From Myxococcus sp. (GTDB taxonomy: Bacteria; Myxococcota; Myxococcia; Myxococcales; Myxococcaceae), in the NCBI GenBank assembly GCA_014879945.1, contig JACSRE010000381.1, positions 1 through 64,000 of the forward strand: a stretch of 64,000 nucleotides of DNA. The letters are read 5' to 3'. The notes beneath the pieces were generated by a model that worked only from the letters and a program-made list of their open reading frames with translations, made no database searches and was not told where the DNA came from. This document shows, in pieces, positions 8,671 through 17,258 of the stretch; positions within the stretch are counted from its first letter, which is position 1, and each line of letters opens with the position of its first letter. Made by a program: the position numbers and the translations under genes.

Positions 8671-11600
8671 ATGCGGACTCTGCACGCCGTCGTCGTCCTC
8701 GCCCTGCTGACCCACTGCGCCCCGCCCCCTCAGGGCCTGCGCGCAGCCGACGAAGGGCCGGGCCCCACGGTGGCGTTCGACGTCTTCCACCTGCCGCTGC
8801 CCGAGATCCCCCTTCCCAACGACTTCGCGACCCGCTTCGACGCGCTGTCGCCGACGAAGCGGCGCATCAACGCCGCCATCGAGGTCGCGCCCACCCGCTG
8901 GGAGCGCCGCATTCGCGCGGCCCTCGACGACATCTCGGGCTGGGGCACGCTGGCCCCCATCACCGTCTCGTTCTCGGAGCCGCTCGACCTCGTCGAGCTG
9001 ACGCGCCGCCACCAGGCGCCGGGCGACCTCGCCGACGACGCCCTCTACGTCATCGACGTCACCCGCGGCTCCCCCGGCTTCTGCGAGCCCACCCTGCTCG
9101 ACCTCGGCCAGGGCCACTTCCCGCTCATCGCCGACGAGCGCACCTACTTCCCCGAAGAGCCGCACGGCTCGCTCGAGCAGCTGCTGTTCGACCAGGAGGA
9201 GGAGGACCTCAACGGCAACGGCGTGCTCGACCCCGGCGAAGACACCGACATGGACGGGGTGCTCGACCACCCCAACACGCTCGACCACAAGACGGGCGGC
9301 CCCTTCGACGTCATCGGCTTCTACGAGCACGAGACCAACACCCTCATCGCGCGCCCCCTCGAGCCCATGCGCGAGAAGACGACCTATGCGGTGGTGCTGA
9401 CCAGGCGCCTGGTGGGGAAGGACGGCAAGCCGGTGCGCTCGCCGATGCCCGCCATCAACCACCTGAGCCAGACGCAGGCCTTGAGCGCGCTGCCCGAGTG
9501 CCTCTCGATGCAGTCGCTGAGCCTCGACGACGTCGCCTTCACCTGGTCGTTCACCACCCAGTCGGTGACGGGAGACTACGTCGCCGTTCGCGACGGCTTC
9601 ATGGGCCTGGGGCCCCTGGGCTTCCTGAAGGACAAGTTCCCCGCCGAGATCGCCACCCTCGAAGAGGCGCGGCGCTCCGAAGGCCGCGGCACCAACACGA
9701 AGATCGTGCCCGGCTCGCAGTTCTTGAACCTGGGCGAGCAGCTCTTGTCGTTCGTCGGCGGCTCGAGCGTCTCTGACGGCTCGAAGGACCTGTTCCGCGG
9801 GTGGCTGCGCTCCATCGACTTCTTCGCGGCGCCCACCATGGTGTCGCCGCAGTTCTTCCCCCGCAACGACTCCGAGGGAAAGCAGCTGCCCTTCTACGAG
9901 CAGGTGATGAAGCTCGACCCGCTGCGCGGCGTCGCCGAGACGCGCGAAGAGACGGTGCCGATGTTCCTGGCGGTGCCGAAGAACCGCACCGGCCCGGCGC
10001 CCGTCGTCATCTTCGTGCACGGCCACACGGGCTCGAAGCTCGACTCCATCATCTTCATGGGCCCGATGGCCCGCTTCGGCATGGCCACCATCGGCCTCGA
10101 CGCCGTCAGCCACGGGGTGGGCATCTCTGACGCCGACATCTCGCTCTTCTCGGGCATCGTCGAGAGCTACGGCATCACGCCGCTGGCCAACGCCATCTTG
10201 AAGGGCCGCGCGTGGGACCAGAACGGCGACGGCATTCCCGACTCGGGCGCCGACTTCTTCAGCGCCTACGTGCCGCACAGCCGCGACACCGTGAAGCAGA
10301 CGGCCTTCGACGTGATGCGCCTGGTGCGCGTGCTGCGCACCTTCGACGGCAAGAAGAAGTGGAAGTTCGACGTGAACAAGAACGGCCAGGACGACGACCT
10401 CGCCGGTGACTTCGACGGCGACGGCAAGGTGGACCTCGGCGGGCCCGACGTGCCCATCTACATGGCGGGCGCGTCGCTGGGCGGCATCATGTCGAGCCTG
10501 CTGGGCGGCCTCGAGCCCGAGTTCGACGCGATTCTTCCCGTGTTGCCCGGCGGCTACCTGTCAGAGATCGGCGCCCGCACCGCGCTGGGCCAGGTGAAGA
10601 ACCCGCTGGTGCTGCGCATGTTCGCGCCGCTGTTCCTGGTGCGCGACTCGAACGCGCCGGTGCTCTCGGTGATGTACCCGAGCGCGGTGAAGAGCGTGGA
10701 GCTGAAGCTGGCCGCGCTGCCGAAGCTGACGCCCGGGAGCATCGCGGTGATGCGCAACCTCACCACGAAGGAGTGGCGCTGCGCCCGGGTGCAGAAGAAC
10801 GGGCACCTGCGCCTCTCGGTGCCCTCGGACCAGGGCGACGCGCTGCGCTTCGAGCTGTATGACCAGGAGCTCCCCTCCCAGGAGAAGACCGGCTGCGACC
10901 CCACCGGCGTCGAGCCCATCAAGGTCGTCGACACCCTCGATCGCGAGGTGAAGTTCCTCGGGCAGGCGATTCCGGCGGGCGCGCCCCTGACCGCCTTCGC
11001 CGACGGCTACGGCCTGCGCCGCGGCTCGCCCGAGATGCGCCGGCTGCTCGCGCTCGGACAGATCGCGCTGGAGTCGGGCGACCCGGCCAACTTCGCGCCC
11101 TTCTACGACGGCACCCGCACCCTCACCTATGGCGACGGCTCGACGGTGAAGACGCGGGCGCTGCTGGTGCCGATGACGGGCGACCCGGGCGTCCCCATCT
11201 CGACGGCCAACGCGCTGATGCGCGCCGCCGGCTTCCTCGACGTGCGCAAGGTGGACCCGCGCTACGGCAAGTCGATGCAGCAGGAGCTCATCGACGTCGG
11301 CTTCGTCGAGGGCGTGGAGCGCTCCCTGCGCTACCGCGACAGCCGAAACCGCCCGGTGTTGATGGACGTGGACGTGCTGCAGAGCGTTCGGCCGGGTGGC
11401 GACGACGGCTTCGGGGCGCCGCGCCTGAACCCGCCGCTGCGCGCGTACGGGCCCAGCGAGAAGATCGGCGGCACCGTCGGCGCGCTGATGCCCTTCATGG
11501 ACCCCGAGGGCGCCCACAGCTTCCCCATCCCCGACCCGGGCAAGTCGTTCGACCTGGGCTCGCTGCTCATCAACGTCTTCAGCTCGTACCTGGGCTCGGG

Positions 11601-11676
11601 CGGCGAGCGGGTGTCACTCGAGCCGTGCATGGAGCGCTCGAGCTGCGACTGGTTCCCTCCGATTCCGGCGCCGTGA
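8671..11676 (+). CDS. Large lipoprotein with alpha/beta-hydrolase domain and Ca-binding-type loops
   Basis: The ORF opens at 8503, but the ATG at 8671 gives a lipoprotein signal (MRTLHAVVVLALLTHCAPPP), about 1001 aa. Residues about 90-230 include an Ig-like bacterial domain (ITVSFSEPLDL) interrupted by a calcium-loop-like DLNGNGVLDPGEDTDMDG. A hydrolase core begins near residue 440 (VVIFVHGHTGSKLDS, the oxyanion HGHTG). The nucleophile elbow is GASLGG (Ser in GxSxGG). Further Asp/Gly-rich loops lie between (DQNGDGIPDSG, DVNKNGQDDD, DFDGDGKVDLGG). Family resemblance is to large secreted esterase/lipase-like proteins; the substrate is unknown. Convergent genes follow. Confidence 0.8.
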   Translation: MRTLHAVVVLALLTHCAPPPQGLRAADEGPGPTVAFDVFHLPLPEIPLPNDFATRFDALSPTKRRINAAIEVAPTRWERRIRAALDDISGWGTLAPITVSFSEPLDLVELTRRHQAPGDLADDALYVIDVTRGSPGFCEPTLLDLGQGHFPLIADERTYFPEEPHGSLEQLLFDQEEEDLNGNGVLDPGEDTDMDGVLDHPNTLDHKTGGPFDVIGFYEHETNTLIARPLEPMREKTTYAVVLTRRLVGKDGKPVRSPMPAINHLSQTQALSALPECLSMQSLSLDDVAFTWSFTTQSVTGDYVAVRDGFMGLGPLGFLKDKFPAEIATLEEARRSEGRGTNTKIVPGSQFLNLGEQLLSFVGGSSVSDGSKDLFRGWLRSIDFFAAPTMVSPQFFPRNDSEGKQLPFYEQVMKLDPLRGVAETREETVPMFLAVPKNRTGPAPVVIFVHGHTGSKLDSIIFMGPMARFGMATIGLDAVSHGVGISDADISLFSGIVESYGITPLANAILKGRAWDQNGDGIPDSGADFFSAYVPHSRDTVKQTAFDVMRLVRVLRTFDGKKKWKFDVNKNGQDDDLAGDFDGDGKVDLGGPDVPIYMAGASLGGIMSSLLGGLEPEFDAILPVLPGGYLSEIGARTALGQVKNPLVLRMFAPLFLVRDSNAPVLSVMYPSAVKSVELKLAALPKLTPGSIAVMRNLTTKEWRCARVQKNGHLRLSVPSDQGDALRFELYDQELPSQEKTGCDPTGVEPIKVVDTLDREVKFLGQAIPAGAPLTAFADGYGLRRGSPEMRRLLALGQIALESGDPANFAPFYDGTRTLTYGDGSTVKTRALLVPMTGDPGVPISTANALMRAAGFLDVRKVDPRYGKSMQQELIDVGFVEGVERSLRYRDSRNRPVLMDVDVLQSVRPGGDDGFGAPRLNPPLRAYGPSEKIGGTVGALMPFMDPEGAHSFPIPDPGKSFDLGSLLINVFSSYLGSGGERVSLEPCMERSSCDWFPPIPAP

Positions 11677-11945
11677 CGAACCTGAGTGGGCCGACGCCTC
11701 GAGGCTCGTTCCCGGTGAGGGCCAGGTTGGCGGGCAGCGGCGCGCACAGCACGTCACTGGTGCTGACGCTGGCGCCTCCGTAGGCGCAGCTTCGCGCGTC
11801 GGGCTCGTCCCGCTCGAGTGCGCGAGGCACCACGCCGGGCCCGATGCACCAGCGCTCCGGATGGGCGCCGTCGTCATCGAACGCATGCACCGTCGTGGGC
11901 AGAGGCTCCGCGAGCCGAGAGGCCGTCGCCCACGGCGTCGCGACC
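11579..11945 (-). pseudogene. Possible degraded minus-strand gene remnant
   Basis: Most of the roughly 370-bp stretch between the hydrolase gene and the frameshifted gene. One minus-strand frame has good coding character: high GC at third positions and a plausible Cys-containing sequence (HAFDDDGAHPERWCIGPGVV, RSCAYGGASVSTSDVLC, LPANLALTGNEP). The frame has no convincing start and runs antisense into the hydrolase gene before stopping at 11579. It may be the C-terminal remains of a secreted protein. The rest of the 11677-12047 gap shows nothing else I can support. Confidence 0.3.
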
Positions 11946-12047
11946 TGAGTGCGCGGGCCGCTCGAAGGCGAAGGCCCTGCCGCGCCTGCCAGCGTGGTGG
12001 GACCTCGACGCGCTGGCCCGTTTCGGGGTTTGTTCTTCGGCGACCTC

Positions 12048-12540
12048 ATGCTCTCGCTCACGGCGCTCGCGATCCTGACGTGTTCACCGAACATCCTCGG
12101 CGCGATCGCCGACAAGGACATCGCCGGCCCCGGAGTCACCCTGCGCCAGCGGGCGTCGACGAAGGAGCCGCGCGTCTTTCACGGTCGAGCTGCTCGACGG
12201 GACCGGGAAGGTCCTCTGGAGGCAGCGGCCCTTCCCGTCCTTGCCCACCCGGCCACCGCTCTTCTCGGACGACGGGCGGTGGGTGGTGCTCGAGGGCTCA
12301 GCGAGCTCGCATGAGCTCATCGTCATCGACCCGAAGGGCGTGGTGCGGCGCTCCAGGTTCTCCGCGCTGCTCGACGCCACCGAGCGCGCGCGCATCCCCC
12401 GCACCAACTGTGGGGACCAGTGGCTCGAGGGGTATCGGTTCGAGGGGCTGTCGGTGCGGGTGAGCGTGCAGCAGGGCCCGGAGCACCCACCGCTCGTCTT
12501 CGTGGTCGACGCCGCGACCGGCGCCATCACCCGGCGCTGA
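12048..12540 (+). pseudogene. Frameshifted hypothetical secreted protein gene
   Basis: Two ORFs in different frames join into one plausible protein. From the ATG at 12048 the frame reads MLSLTALAILTCSPNILGA (signal/lipoprotein-like), then up to STKEPRVF. One base later, in the +1 frame, it continues TVELLDGTGKVLWRQRPFP, then LFSDDGRWVVLEGSASS, to the stop at 12540. Each half is too short alone: the second has no start near its beginning and the first runs off into Arg/Ala-rich noise. The shift lies near 12178-12183 (GTCTTTCACGG). It may be a real mutation or an assembly error. The C-terminal part resembles a beta-propeller-like repeat (DGRWVVLEG, VIDPKG). Confidence 0.6.
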
Positions 12541-12573
12541 GGAACTCGCTTCGTTTCGTCCTCCGCGACGCGA

Positions 12574-12607
12574 CAGCCCCCATCGTCGGCGGCGGCGCAG
12601 GGGGCTG
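12574..12607 (+). terminator. Stem-loop downstream of frameshifted gene
   Basis: Perfect 8-bp inverted repeat CAGCCCCC/GGGGGCTG with an 18-nt GC-rich loop, starting 33 bp after the upstream stop codon. There is no T-tract, so intrinsic termination is uncertain. Confidence 0.3.
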
Positions 12608-12681
12608 AAGCCCTGATGCAAGCGCCGCCGAGCTCGCGCGTTAGCCCCACTCGAACTGCCACGCCGCCCCCGGGAGCACCC

Positions 12682-13716
12682 ATGCAGGCCCAGCCTCACC
12701 TCACCACGGCCCCCACCGCCGCCATCGCCGGCCGAACCATGAGGGCCCTGGCGCATCGCCGCTACGGCGCCCCCGGGCTGCTCAGCCTCGAAGACCTGCC
12801 GCGGCCGTCACCAGGCCCCGACGAGGTGCTGGTGAAAGTGCACGCCGCGAACGTCAGCATCGGCGACCACCACGTCATCGACGGCACGCCCTACCTGGTG
12901 CGGGTGACGCCGTACGGTGGGCTCCCCCGGCCGCGCAACCTGGTGCCCGGCACCACGCTGTCGGGCGTGGTCGAAGAGGTCGGCGCGCAGGTCACCGCCT
13001 TCGAGGTGGGCGACGAGGTGTTCGGGGAGGTCGGCCACGGCGCGTTCGCCGAGTACGCGGCCGCGCCTGCGCGCGCGCTGGCGTCGAAGCCACGCGCGCT
13101 CTCACTCGAAGACGCGGCCGCGGTGCCGTGGGCCATGGCGGCGCTCCAGGGCCTGCGCGACGCGGGCAACCTGCAGGCCGGCCAGAAGGTGCTCCTCAAC
13201 GGCGCGTCGGGCGCGGTGGGCAGCTGGGCGGTGCAGCTCGCCAGGCACCTGGGCGCCCACGTCACCGCGGTCTGCAGCACCCGCAACGTCGAGCGCGTGC
13301 GAGCGCTCGGCGCCGACGAGGTCATCGACTACACGAAGGCCGACTTCCTCCAGGGCGGAGCGCGCTTCGACGTGGTGTTCGACGCCGTCGGCAACCGCTC
13401 GGTCGCCGAGTTCCGGAGCGCGTTGACGCCGACCGGCACCTACGTCGCCTGCGGTGGCGGGGGCAGCACCTGGTTCGGACCGCTGGGGCGCATCGTGTGG
13501 ATGATGCTGTGCTCGCCGTTCACGAAGCAGCGCCTCAAGCCGCTGCTGGCCGAGCCCAACGCGAAGGACCTCGCCCTGCTGGCGGAGTGGATCGACGGCG
13601 GCCATCTGAGGCCCGTCATCGAGCGGCGGCTCCCGCTCGCGCGCGCGGTCGAGGCGCTCCGGCACGTCGGCGAGGGCCACGCGCAGGGCGCGACCCTCAT
13701 CACGATGACGTCGTAG
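12682..13716 (+). CDS. MDR-family NAD(P)-dependent oxidoreductase (quinone oxidoreductase-like)
   Basis: 345 aa from the ATG at 12682, which has GGGAG 6 nt upstream; the ORF start at 12616 lacks support. The core begins MRALAHRRYGAPGLLSLEDLP. It has the GroES-like fold (GDEVFGEVGHGAFAEY), then a Rossmann fold with the NADP-binding LNGASGAVGSWAVQLARHLGA (AxxGxVG type). The typical structural-zinc Cys cluster is absent, as in the zinc-independent quinone oxidoreductase branch. Probably a cytoplasmic NADPH-dependent enone or quinone reductase; the substrate cannot be inferred. Confidence 0.9.
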   Translation: MQAQPHLTTAPTAAIAGRTMRALAHRRYGAPGLLSLEDLPRPSPGPDEVLVKVHAANVSIGDHHVIDGTPYLVRVTPYGGLPRPRNLVPGTTLSGVVEEVGAQVTAFEVGDEVFGEVGHGAFAEYAAAPARALASKPRALSLEDAAAVPWAMAALQGLRDAGNLQAGQKVLLNGASGAVGSWAVQLARHLGAHVTAVCSTRNVERVRALGADEVIDYTKADFLQGGARFDVVFDAVGNRSVAEFRSALTPTGTYVACGGGGSTWFGPLGRIVWMMLCSPFTKQRLKPLLAEPNAKDLALLAEWIDGGHLRPVIERRLPLARAVEALRHVGEGHAQGATLITMTS

Positions 13717-13722
13717 TCGGGC

Positions 13723-14310
13723 TCACGGCATCGGAATGCGAACCTCGCCGGGCGCCACGTGCACCTGGCCGGTCGGCAACACCCACTGCTGCGGGAAGCG
13801 CTCCTTGTCGGCGCGCTCCTGAGACACCTCGCCGATGACCTTGAACGTCACCGAGCGTCCCGTCACCCGCACCGACCGACGCGAGAAGACGACGAAGTTG
13901 AGCTCGCTCGCCTCTTGCGAGAGCAGGTAGAGGCCGTCGGCCGGCGTGTCTCTGACGGCCTTGGCCGACGCCGCGCGCACCAGCGGGTCAGCGTACGCGA
14001 CGCCGAGCCCCGCGATGACCTGGTCCAGGCGCGTGCCCATCAGGTCGGTGAAGAGGCCGCCAAAGACGCTCCCCAGCCCGCCGGCGCCGCCTTCGTCGCC
14101 CCAACAGAAGATGAAGAGCACGCACTGGCGCGAGGCCTCACCCTCGAGCTTGTCGCCCACCTGGTAGCTGACCTCTTGCGGGCGCGCCCACATCGCGTGC
14201 GTCTCGGGCCGCATCGACGCCACGGAGTCGAGGTGACTGCGGCTCGCTGAGGTGACGGCGCACGACGAGAGGAGCCCAAGCACTGCGGCCATGAAGAACG
14301 TTCGGTTCAT
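13723..14310 (-). CDS. Hypothetical lipoprotein
   Basis: 195 aa. The N-terminus MNRTFFMAAVLGLLSSCAV is a clear type II signal peptide (LSSC lipobox). The mature part contains a hydrophobic Gly-rich segment (GGAGGLGSVFGGLFTDLMG) and a C-terminal beta-rich region (VVFSRRSVRVTGRSVTFKV). TAGCAC lies 5 nt before the ATG, consistent with the leaderless pattern. No family is recognised. It is convergent with the oxidoreductase gene. Confidence 0.75.
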   Translation of the reverse strand: MNRTFFMAAVLGLLSSCAVTSASRSHLDSVASMRPETHAMWARPQEVSYQVGDKLEGEASRQCVLFIFCWGDEGGAGGLGSVFGGLFTDLMGTRLDQVIAGLGVAYADPLVRAASAKAVRDTPADGLYLLSQEASELNFVVFSRRSVRVTGRSVTFKVIGEVSQERADKERFPQQWVLPTGQVHVAPGEVRIPMP

Positions 14311-14344
14311 GGCGCGCGTGCTAGCGCGGGTAAGAAATCTCTCA

Positions 14345-14381
14345 AGCGCGAAGACGTTCGTCAGCGCGAAGACGGTTCGTC
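14345..14381 (+). repeat. Two tandem copies of an 18/19-bp unit
   Basis: AGCGCGAAGACGTTCGTC is followed directly by AGCGCGAAGACGGTTCGTC; the copies differ by one inserted G. Each contains a small GACG..CGTC dyad. They lie in the divergent region between the lipoprotein and VOC genes and could be a regulatory site pair or a simple duplication. Confidence 0.6.
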
Positions 14382-14463
14382 AGCCCCCGGTGCGCTTTCG
14401 CTTCCGCTTCGCGCGCCGACAAGAGAGCGTGCGCCCCGTCGTTCACCCACGCCCGGAGCGCTC

Positions 14464-14877
14464 ATGCCCAACACCTTCGTCCACCTCGAGCTGAACACCG
14501 ACCACCTCGGCAAGGCCTCGGCCTTCTACAAGCAGCTCTTCGCCTGGAAGATGACGCCCATGAAGGGCCAGCCGTACCTGATGGTGGACACGGGCGCGAA
14601 GAACGGCGGCGCGGGCATTCAGCAGAAGCCGATGCCCGAGGCGCCGACGCAGTGGCTGCCCTACGTCGCGGTGGAGTCGGTGAAGAAGACGGTAGCCAAG
14701 GCGCGCAAGCTCGGCGCCACCGTTCACGTCGAGTACCAGCCCATTCCGGGCATGGGCGCGCTGGGCATCTTCAGCGACCCCACCGGCGCGACCCTCGGCG
14801 TCTGGGAGGCCACCATGCCGGCGAAGAAGCCCGCGAAGGCGGCGAAGAAGAAGAAGCCCAGCGCGAAGAAGAAGTAG
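14464..14877 (+). CDS. VOC (glyoxalase-like) family protein with lysine-rich tail
   Basis: 137 aa. Residues 1-118 form one VOC module: FVHLELNTDHLGKASAFYKQLFAW, YVAVESVKKTVAKARKLGATV and GALGIFSDPTGATLGVWE, all standard for glyoxalase/bleomycin-resistance fold proteins. The metal ligands His7 and Glu (GVWE) are in place. The last 20 residues are almost only Lys, Ala and Pro (PAKKPAKAAKKKKPSAKKK), a basic tail that could bind nucleic acid or surfaces. GGAG lies 5 nt before the ATG. The exact reaction is unknown. Confidence 0.85.
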   Translation: MPNTFVHLELNTDHLGKASAFYKQLFAWKMTPMKGQPYLMVDTGAKNGGAGIQQKPMPEAPTQWLPYVAVESVKKTVAKARKLGATVHVEYQPIPGMGALGIFSDPTGATLGVWEATMPAKKPAKAAKKKKPSAKKK

Positions 14878-14881
14878 TCGC

Positions 14882-16378
14882 CTACGGCTGCGCCCAGCGC
14901 CCGACCGAGATGGTGCCGCCCGGCTTCATCTCCATCAGGAGCGTGCGCGCCGAGTAGCGCGACTCGGTCAGCCATGACGGCTCGGAGCTCCACGTCACCT
15001 TCGAGCTCGTCACCTTGCCGGTCGCGTCGAAGCCCACCGTCACCTCTTCGGTGTAGTTGTTCACCTCGCCCAGCGAGCGCGGCGCGGTGGCGCCATCGGC
15101 GTCCTTCATGTCGTCGTAGCTGCCGGTCGCCAGCACCATCGAGGTGACCTTGCCGGCGGCGTCTTTGTCGACGCGAATCACGTTCGCCATGTGGTCGACC
15201 CGGCCATCGCCGGTGTGGTCCATGAAGATGACGTCGCCGGGCGTGAGCTGGTTGACGGGCAGCTCGGGCCGCGTCTCGTCGCCGCCGTTGTCCCTCGAGG
15301 CGCTCCACGGCGTGGTGACCTTCACCGCGCGTGAGGCCATGTTCGCGTCGACGCCCGCGTAGCGCAGGTTCACGCCCGTCATCATCGAGGCGTTCGGGTC
15401 GAGCCGCTGAATGGCCTGCGCGTTCTCGTAGCCCGGCCGCACCTGCGGGAGCGCGTCGAAGCGGCTGAAGAAGCCCCTGGTGTTGGTCGAGGTCGCGGCC
15501 TCCCACGTCTTCGCCGGCAGCCCGGCCGGGAGCGGCAGCTGCACGCCGAGGTCGGTCTTCACCTTGGTGCGGAACTGGTCCATCAGGAACAGCGAGGTCG
15601 TCTTGCAGTCGGCCTCGAGGCGGTTGGCCTTCGCGTGCTCCCAGTAGGCGGCGACGAAGGTGCCGTAGGCCTGCTTGATCTCGGGGTGGTTCCAGTTGAC
15701 CGGCTTCGACCGGTCGCTGATGGCCGGCAGCTTCGCCATGCCCAGCGCCTGGTGGTTCGACAGGTAGGCCAGCGGGTCGCCGCTGCGCTCCGCCGGCGTC
15801 CTCAGGTCGGTGCTCGAGAGCTTCGTGTCGAGGGCCTTGAAGGTCGCCGCGTCCACCTGCCCCGTCTGAGGGAGCCCGGCCGACGCCTGAAACGCCTTCA
15901 CGCCGCGCTCGGTGCCCGGCCCGAACTTGCCGTCCACCGTCCCCACGTTCACGCCGAGGCGCGAGAGCGCGTACTGCACCGCGACCGCGCGATCGCCGTT
16001 CTGGCCGCGCACCAGCGGGAGCGAGCCCGGCGCCGCGAAGGCGTTCTTGAGCGCCGCGTCTTTCGGCACGTGCGACCCGTCGCTCACCTCGAACACCGCG
16101 CGGGCCTGGAGCGCCGCCGCCACCGCGGCCGCCTTCGTCGGAGCCCCGGTGCTCGAGGTCAGCGCGATGGAGCCGGCGTCGCCGTTGCGGTCGAACGCGT
16201 CGACCACCTTGAAGAGCGCCGCGGCCTCGGCATCACCCGAGATGACGCCGTCGCGGTTGAGGTCGGCCCTCGCCACGTCCACCCCGGCCAGCTTCGGGTC
16301 GCGGCGTGCCTCGGCGACGTCGAGCTTCTTGTCCTTGAGCGACTGGGTGAACTCGCTGCGCGTGAGGCGATTCGGCAT
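14882..16378 (-). CDS. EF-hand / peptidoglycan-binding / papain-like amidase-type protein
   Basis: 498 aa, with no signal peptide. Residues 30-65 hold EF-hand-like loops (DLNRDGVISGDAEAA, DRNGD). Residues 128-185 form a PG_binding_1 repeat (VAVQYALSRLGV, DGKFGPGTERGVKAFQ). The C-terminal half has a Cys in EADCKTTSLFLMDQF and a His in GDVIFMDHTGDGRVDHMANV, the Cys...GDVIF...H order of NlpC/P60 or CHAP-type amidases. Likely role: hydrolysis or modification of cell-wall peptides. The next gene downstream in the same direction is unrelated; the next upstream is the other PG-binding protein. Lack of a signal suggests non-Sec export. Confidence 0.75.
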   Translation of the reverse strand: MPNRLTRSEFTQSLKDKKLDVAEARRDPKLAGVDVARADLNRDGVISGDAEAAALFKVVDAFDRNGDAGSIALTSSTGAPTKAAAVAAALQARAVFEVSDGSHVPKDAALKNAFAAPGSLPLVRGQNGDRAVAVQYALSRLGVNVGTVDGKFGPGTERGVKAFQASAGLPQTGQVDAATFKALDTKLSSTDLRTPAERSGDPLAYLSNHQALGMAKLPAISDRSKPVNWNHPEIKQAYGTFVAAYWEHAKANRLEADCKTTSLFLMDQFRTKVKTDLGVQLPLPAGLPAKTWEAATSTNTRGFFSRFDALPQVRPGYENAQAIQRLDPNASMMTGVNLRYAGVDANMASRAVKVTTPWSASRDNGGDETRPELPVNQLTPGDVIFMDHTGDGRVDHMANVIRVDKDAAGKVTSMVLATGSYDDMKDADGATAPRSLGEVNNYTEEVTVGFDATGKVTSSKVTWSSEPSWLTESRYSARTLLMEMKPGGTISVGRWAQP

Positions 16379-16455
16379 GGCTTTCTCTCAAGCACGAGCA
16401 GGCGGAAGGCGCCAGCCCCCGCCCGGCCCGTCGATGGTGGAGGGCGCGCTGGGCT

Positions 16456-17139
16456 TCAGTTCACGCGGAGCGTGTAGGTGCCGCCGTTGCGCGCGAGCTC
16501 GGCGTTCATGTCGGCGCGGAAGCGGCGCAGCTCGGCCGCGTTTCCGACGATGCCCATGCAGCCCGCGGTGCCGGCTCCGCCGCCGTCGGGGTGAATGCGC
16601 AGGTACTGGCGATCGCGGCCCGCGCGCGGATCGTAGAAGCGGTCAGAGCCGGGGCGGCGGGGGTCTTCCATCACGAAGCTGAAGCCGACGCCGTCGCGCG
16701 TGAAGCCGGCGTCGGAGCGCGAGTTCATGTGGGCGCGCACGTTGTAGGTGCCCTGCGGGGTCGAGAAGAGCCGGCTCGAGCCCGAGTTGAAGCGGTAGGT
16801 GTTGCCGTTGACCGTCACCGTTCCAGTGACCATGCCGCGGCCCTGGCGCGGGTTGTCGATGCGCGCGGTGCCGTTGGTGGCGCGGGTGTTTCCTCCGGTG
16901 ATGTCGACTGGCGCCGTGGTGCGGCGGTCGAAGCCGTCTCGGCGCAGCGCGGCCATCGTCTGGGTGCCGACGATGCCGTCGACGTCGAGCCGACGCGCCC
17001 GCTGGTACTGCTCCACCGCCGCCCGGGTGCGGGCGCCGAAGGTGCCATCGGTGCCGCCGGGGTTGAAGCCCGCGCGCCGCAAGGTGTCCTGGAGCTGCCG
17101 AACCGAATCGCCGCGAGAACCGACTCTCAAAGTGCTCAT
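16456..17139 (-). CDS. Peptidoglycan-binding protein with L,D-transpeptidase/Tlde1-like domain
   Basis: 227 aa from the ATG at 17139 (MSTLRVGSRGDSV); the ORF track begins five codons earlier at a GTG. Residues 1-60 are PG_binding_1 (SVRQLQDTLRRAGF, DGTFGARTRAAVEQYQ). The C-terminal domain shows YRFNSGSSRLFSTPQGTYN and then LRIHPDGGGAGTAGCMGI, the H...G..G.xGC signature of YkuD/DUF2778-type L,D-transpeptidase folds. No signal peptide. The DUF2778 branch includes type VI effectors that attack peptidoglycan, so an antibacterial role is possible but no immunity gene is evident. Alternatively it is a cytoplasmic-phase or cell-lysis enzyme. Confidence 0.75.
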   Translation of the reverse strand: MSTLRVGSRGDSVRQLQDTLRRAGFNPGGTDGTFGARTRAAVEQYQRARRLDVDGIVGTQTMAALRRDGFDRRTTAPVDITGGNTRATNGTARIDNPRQGRGMVTGTVTVNGNTYRFNSGSSRLFSTPQGTYNVRAHMNSRSDAGFTRDGVGFSFVMEDPRRPGSDRFYDPRAGRDRQYLRIHPDGGGAGTAGCMGIVGNAAELRRFRADMNAELARNGGTYTLRVN

Positions 17140-17258
17140 GCTCAGTTGTCGCACCGGAGAACGAAAGTGCTCACCCCCGAGTCTGTAATTGGCGTTGCTG
17201 TCGGAGCATGTAGGTTTCTCGGAATCGGCGAGGACCCATTGACCTCAACCGACTGAAA

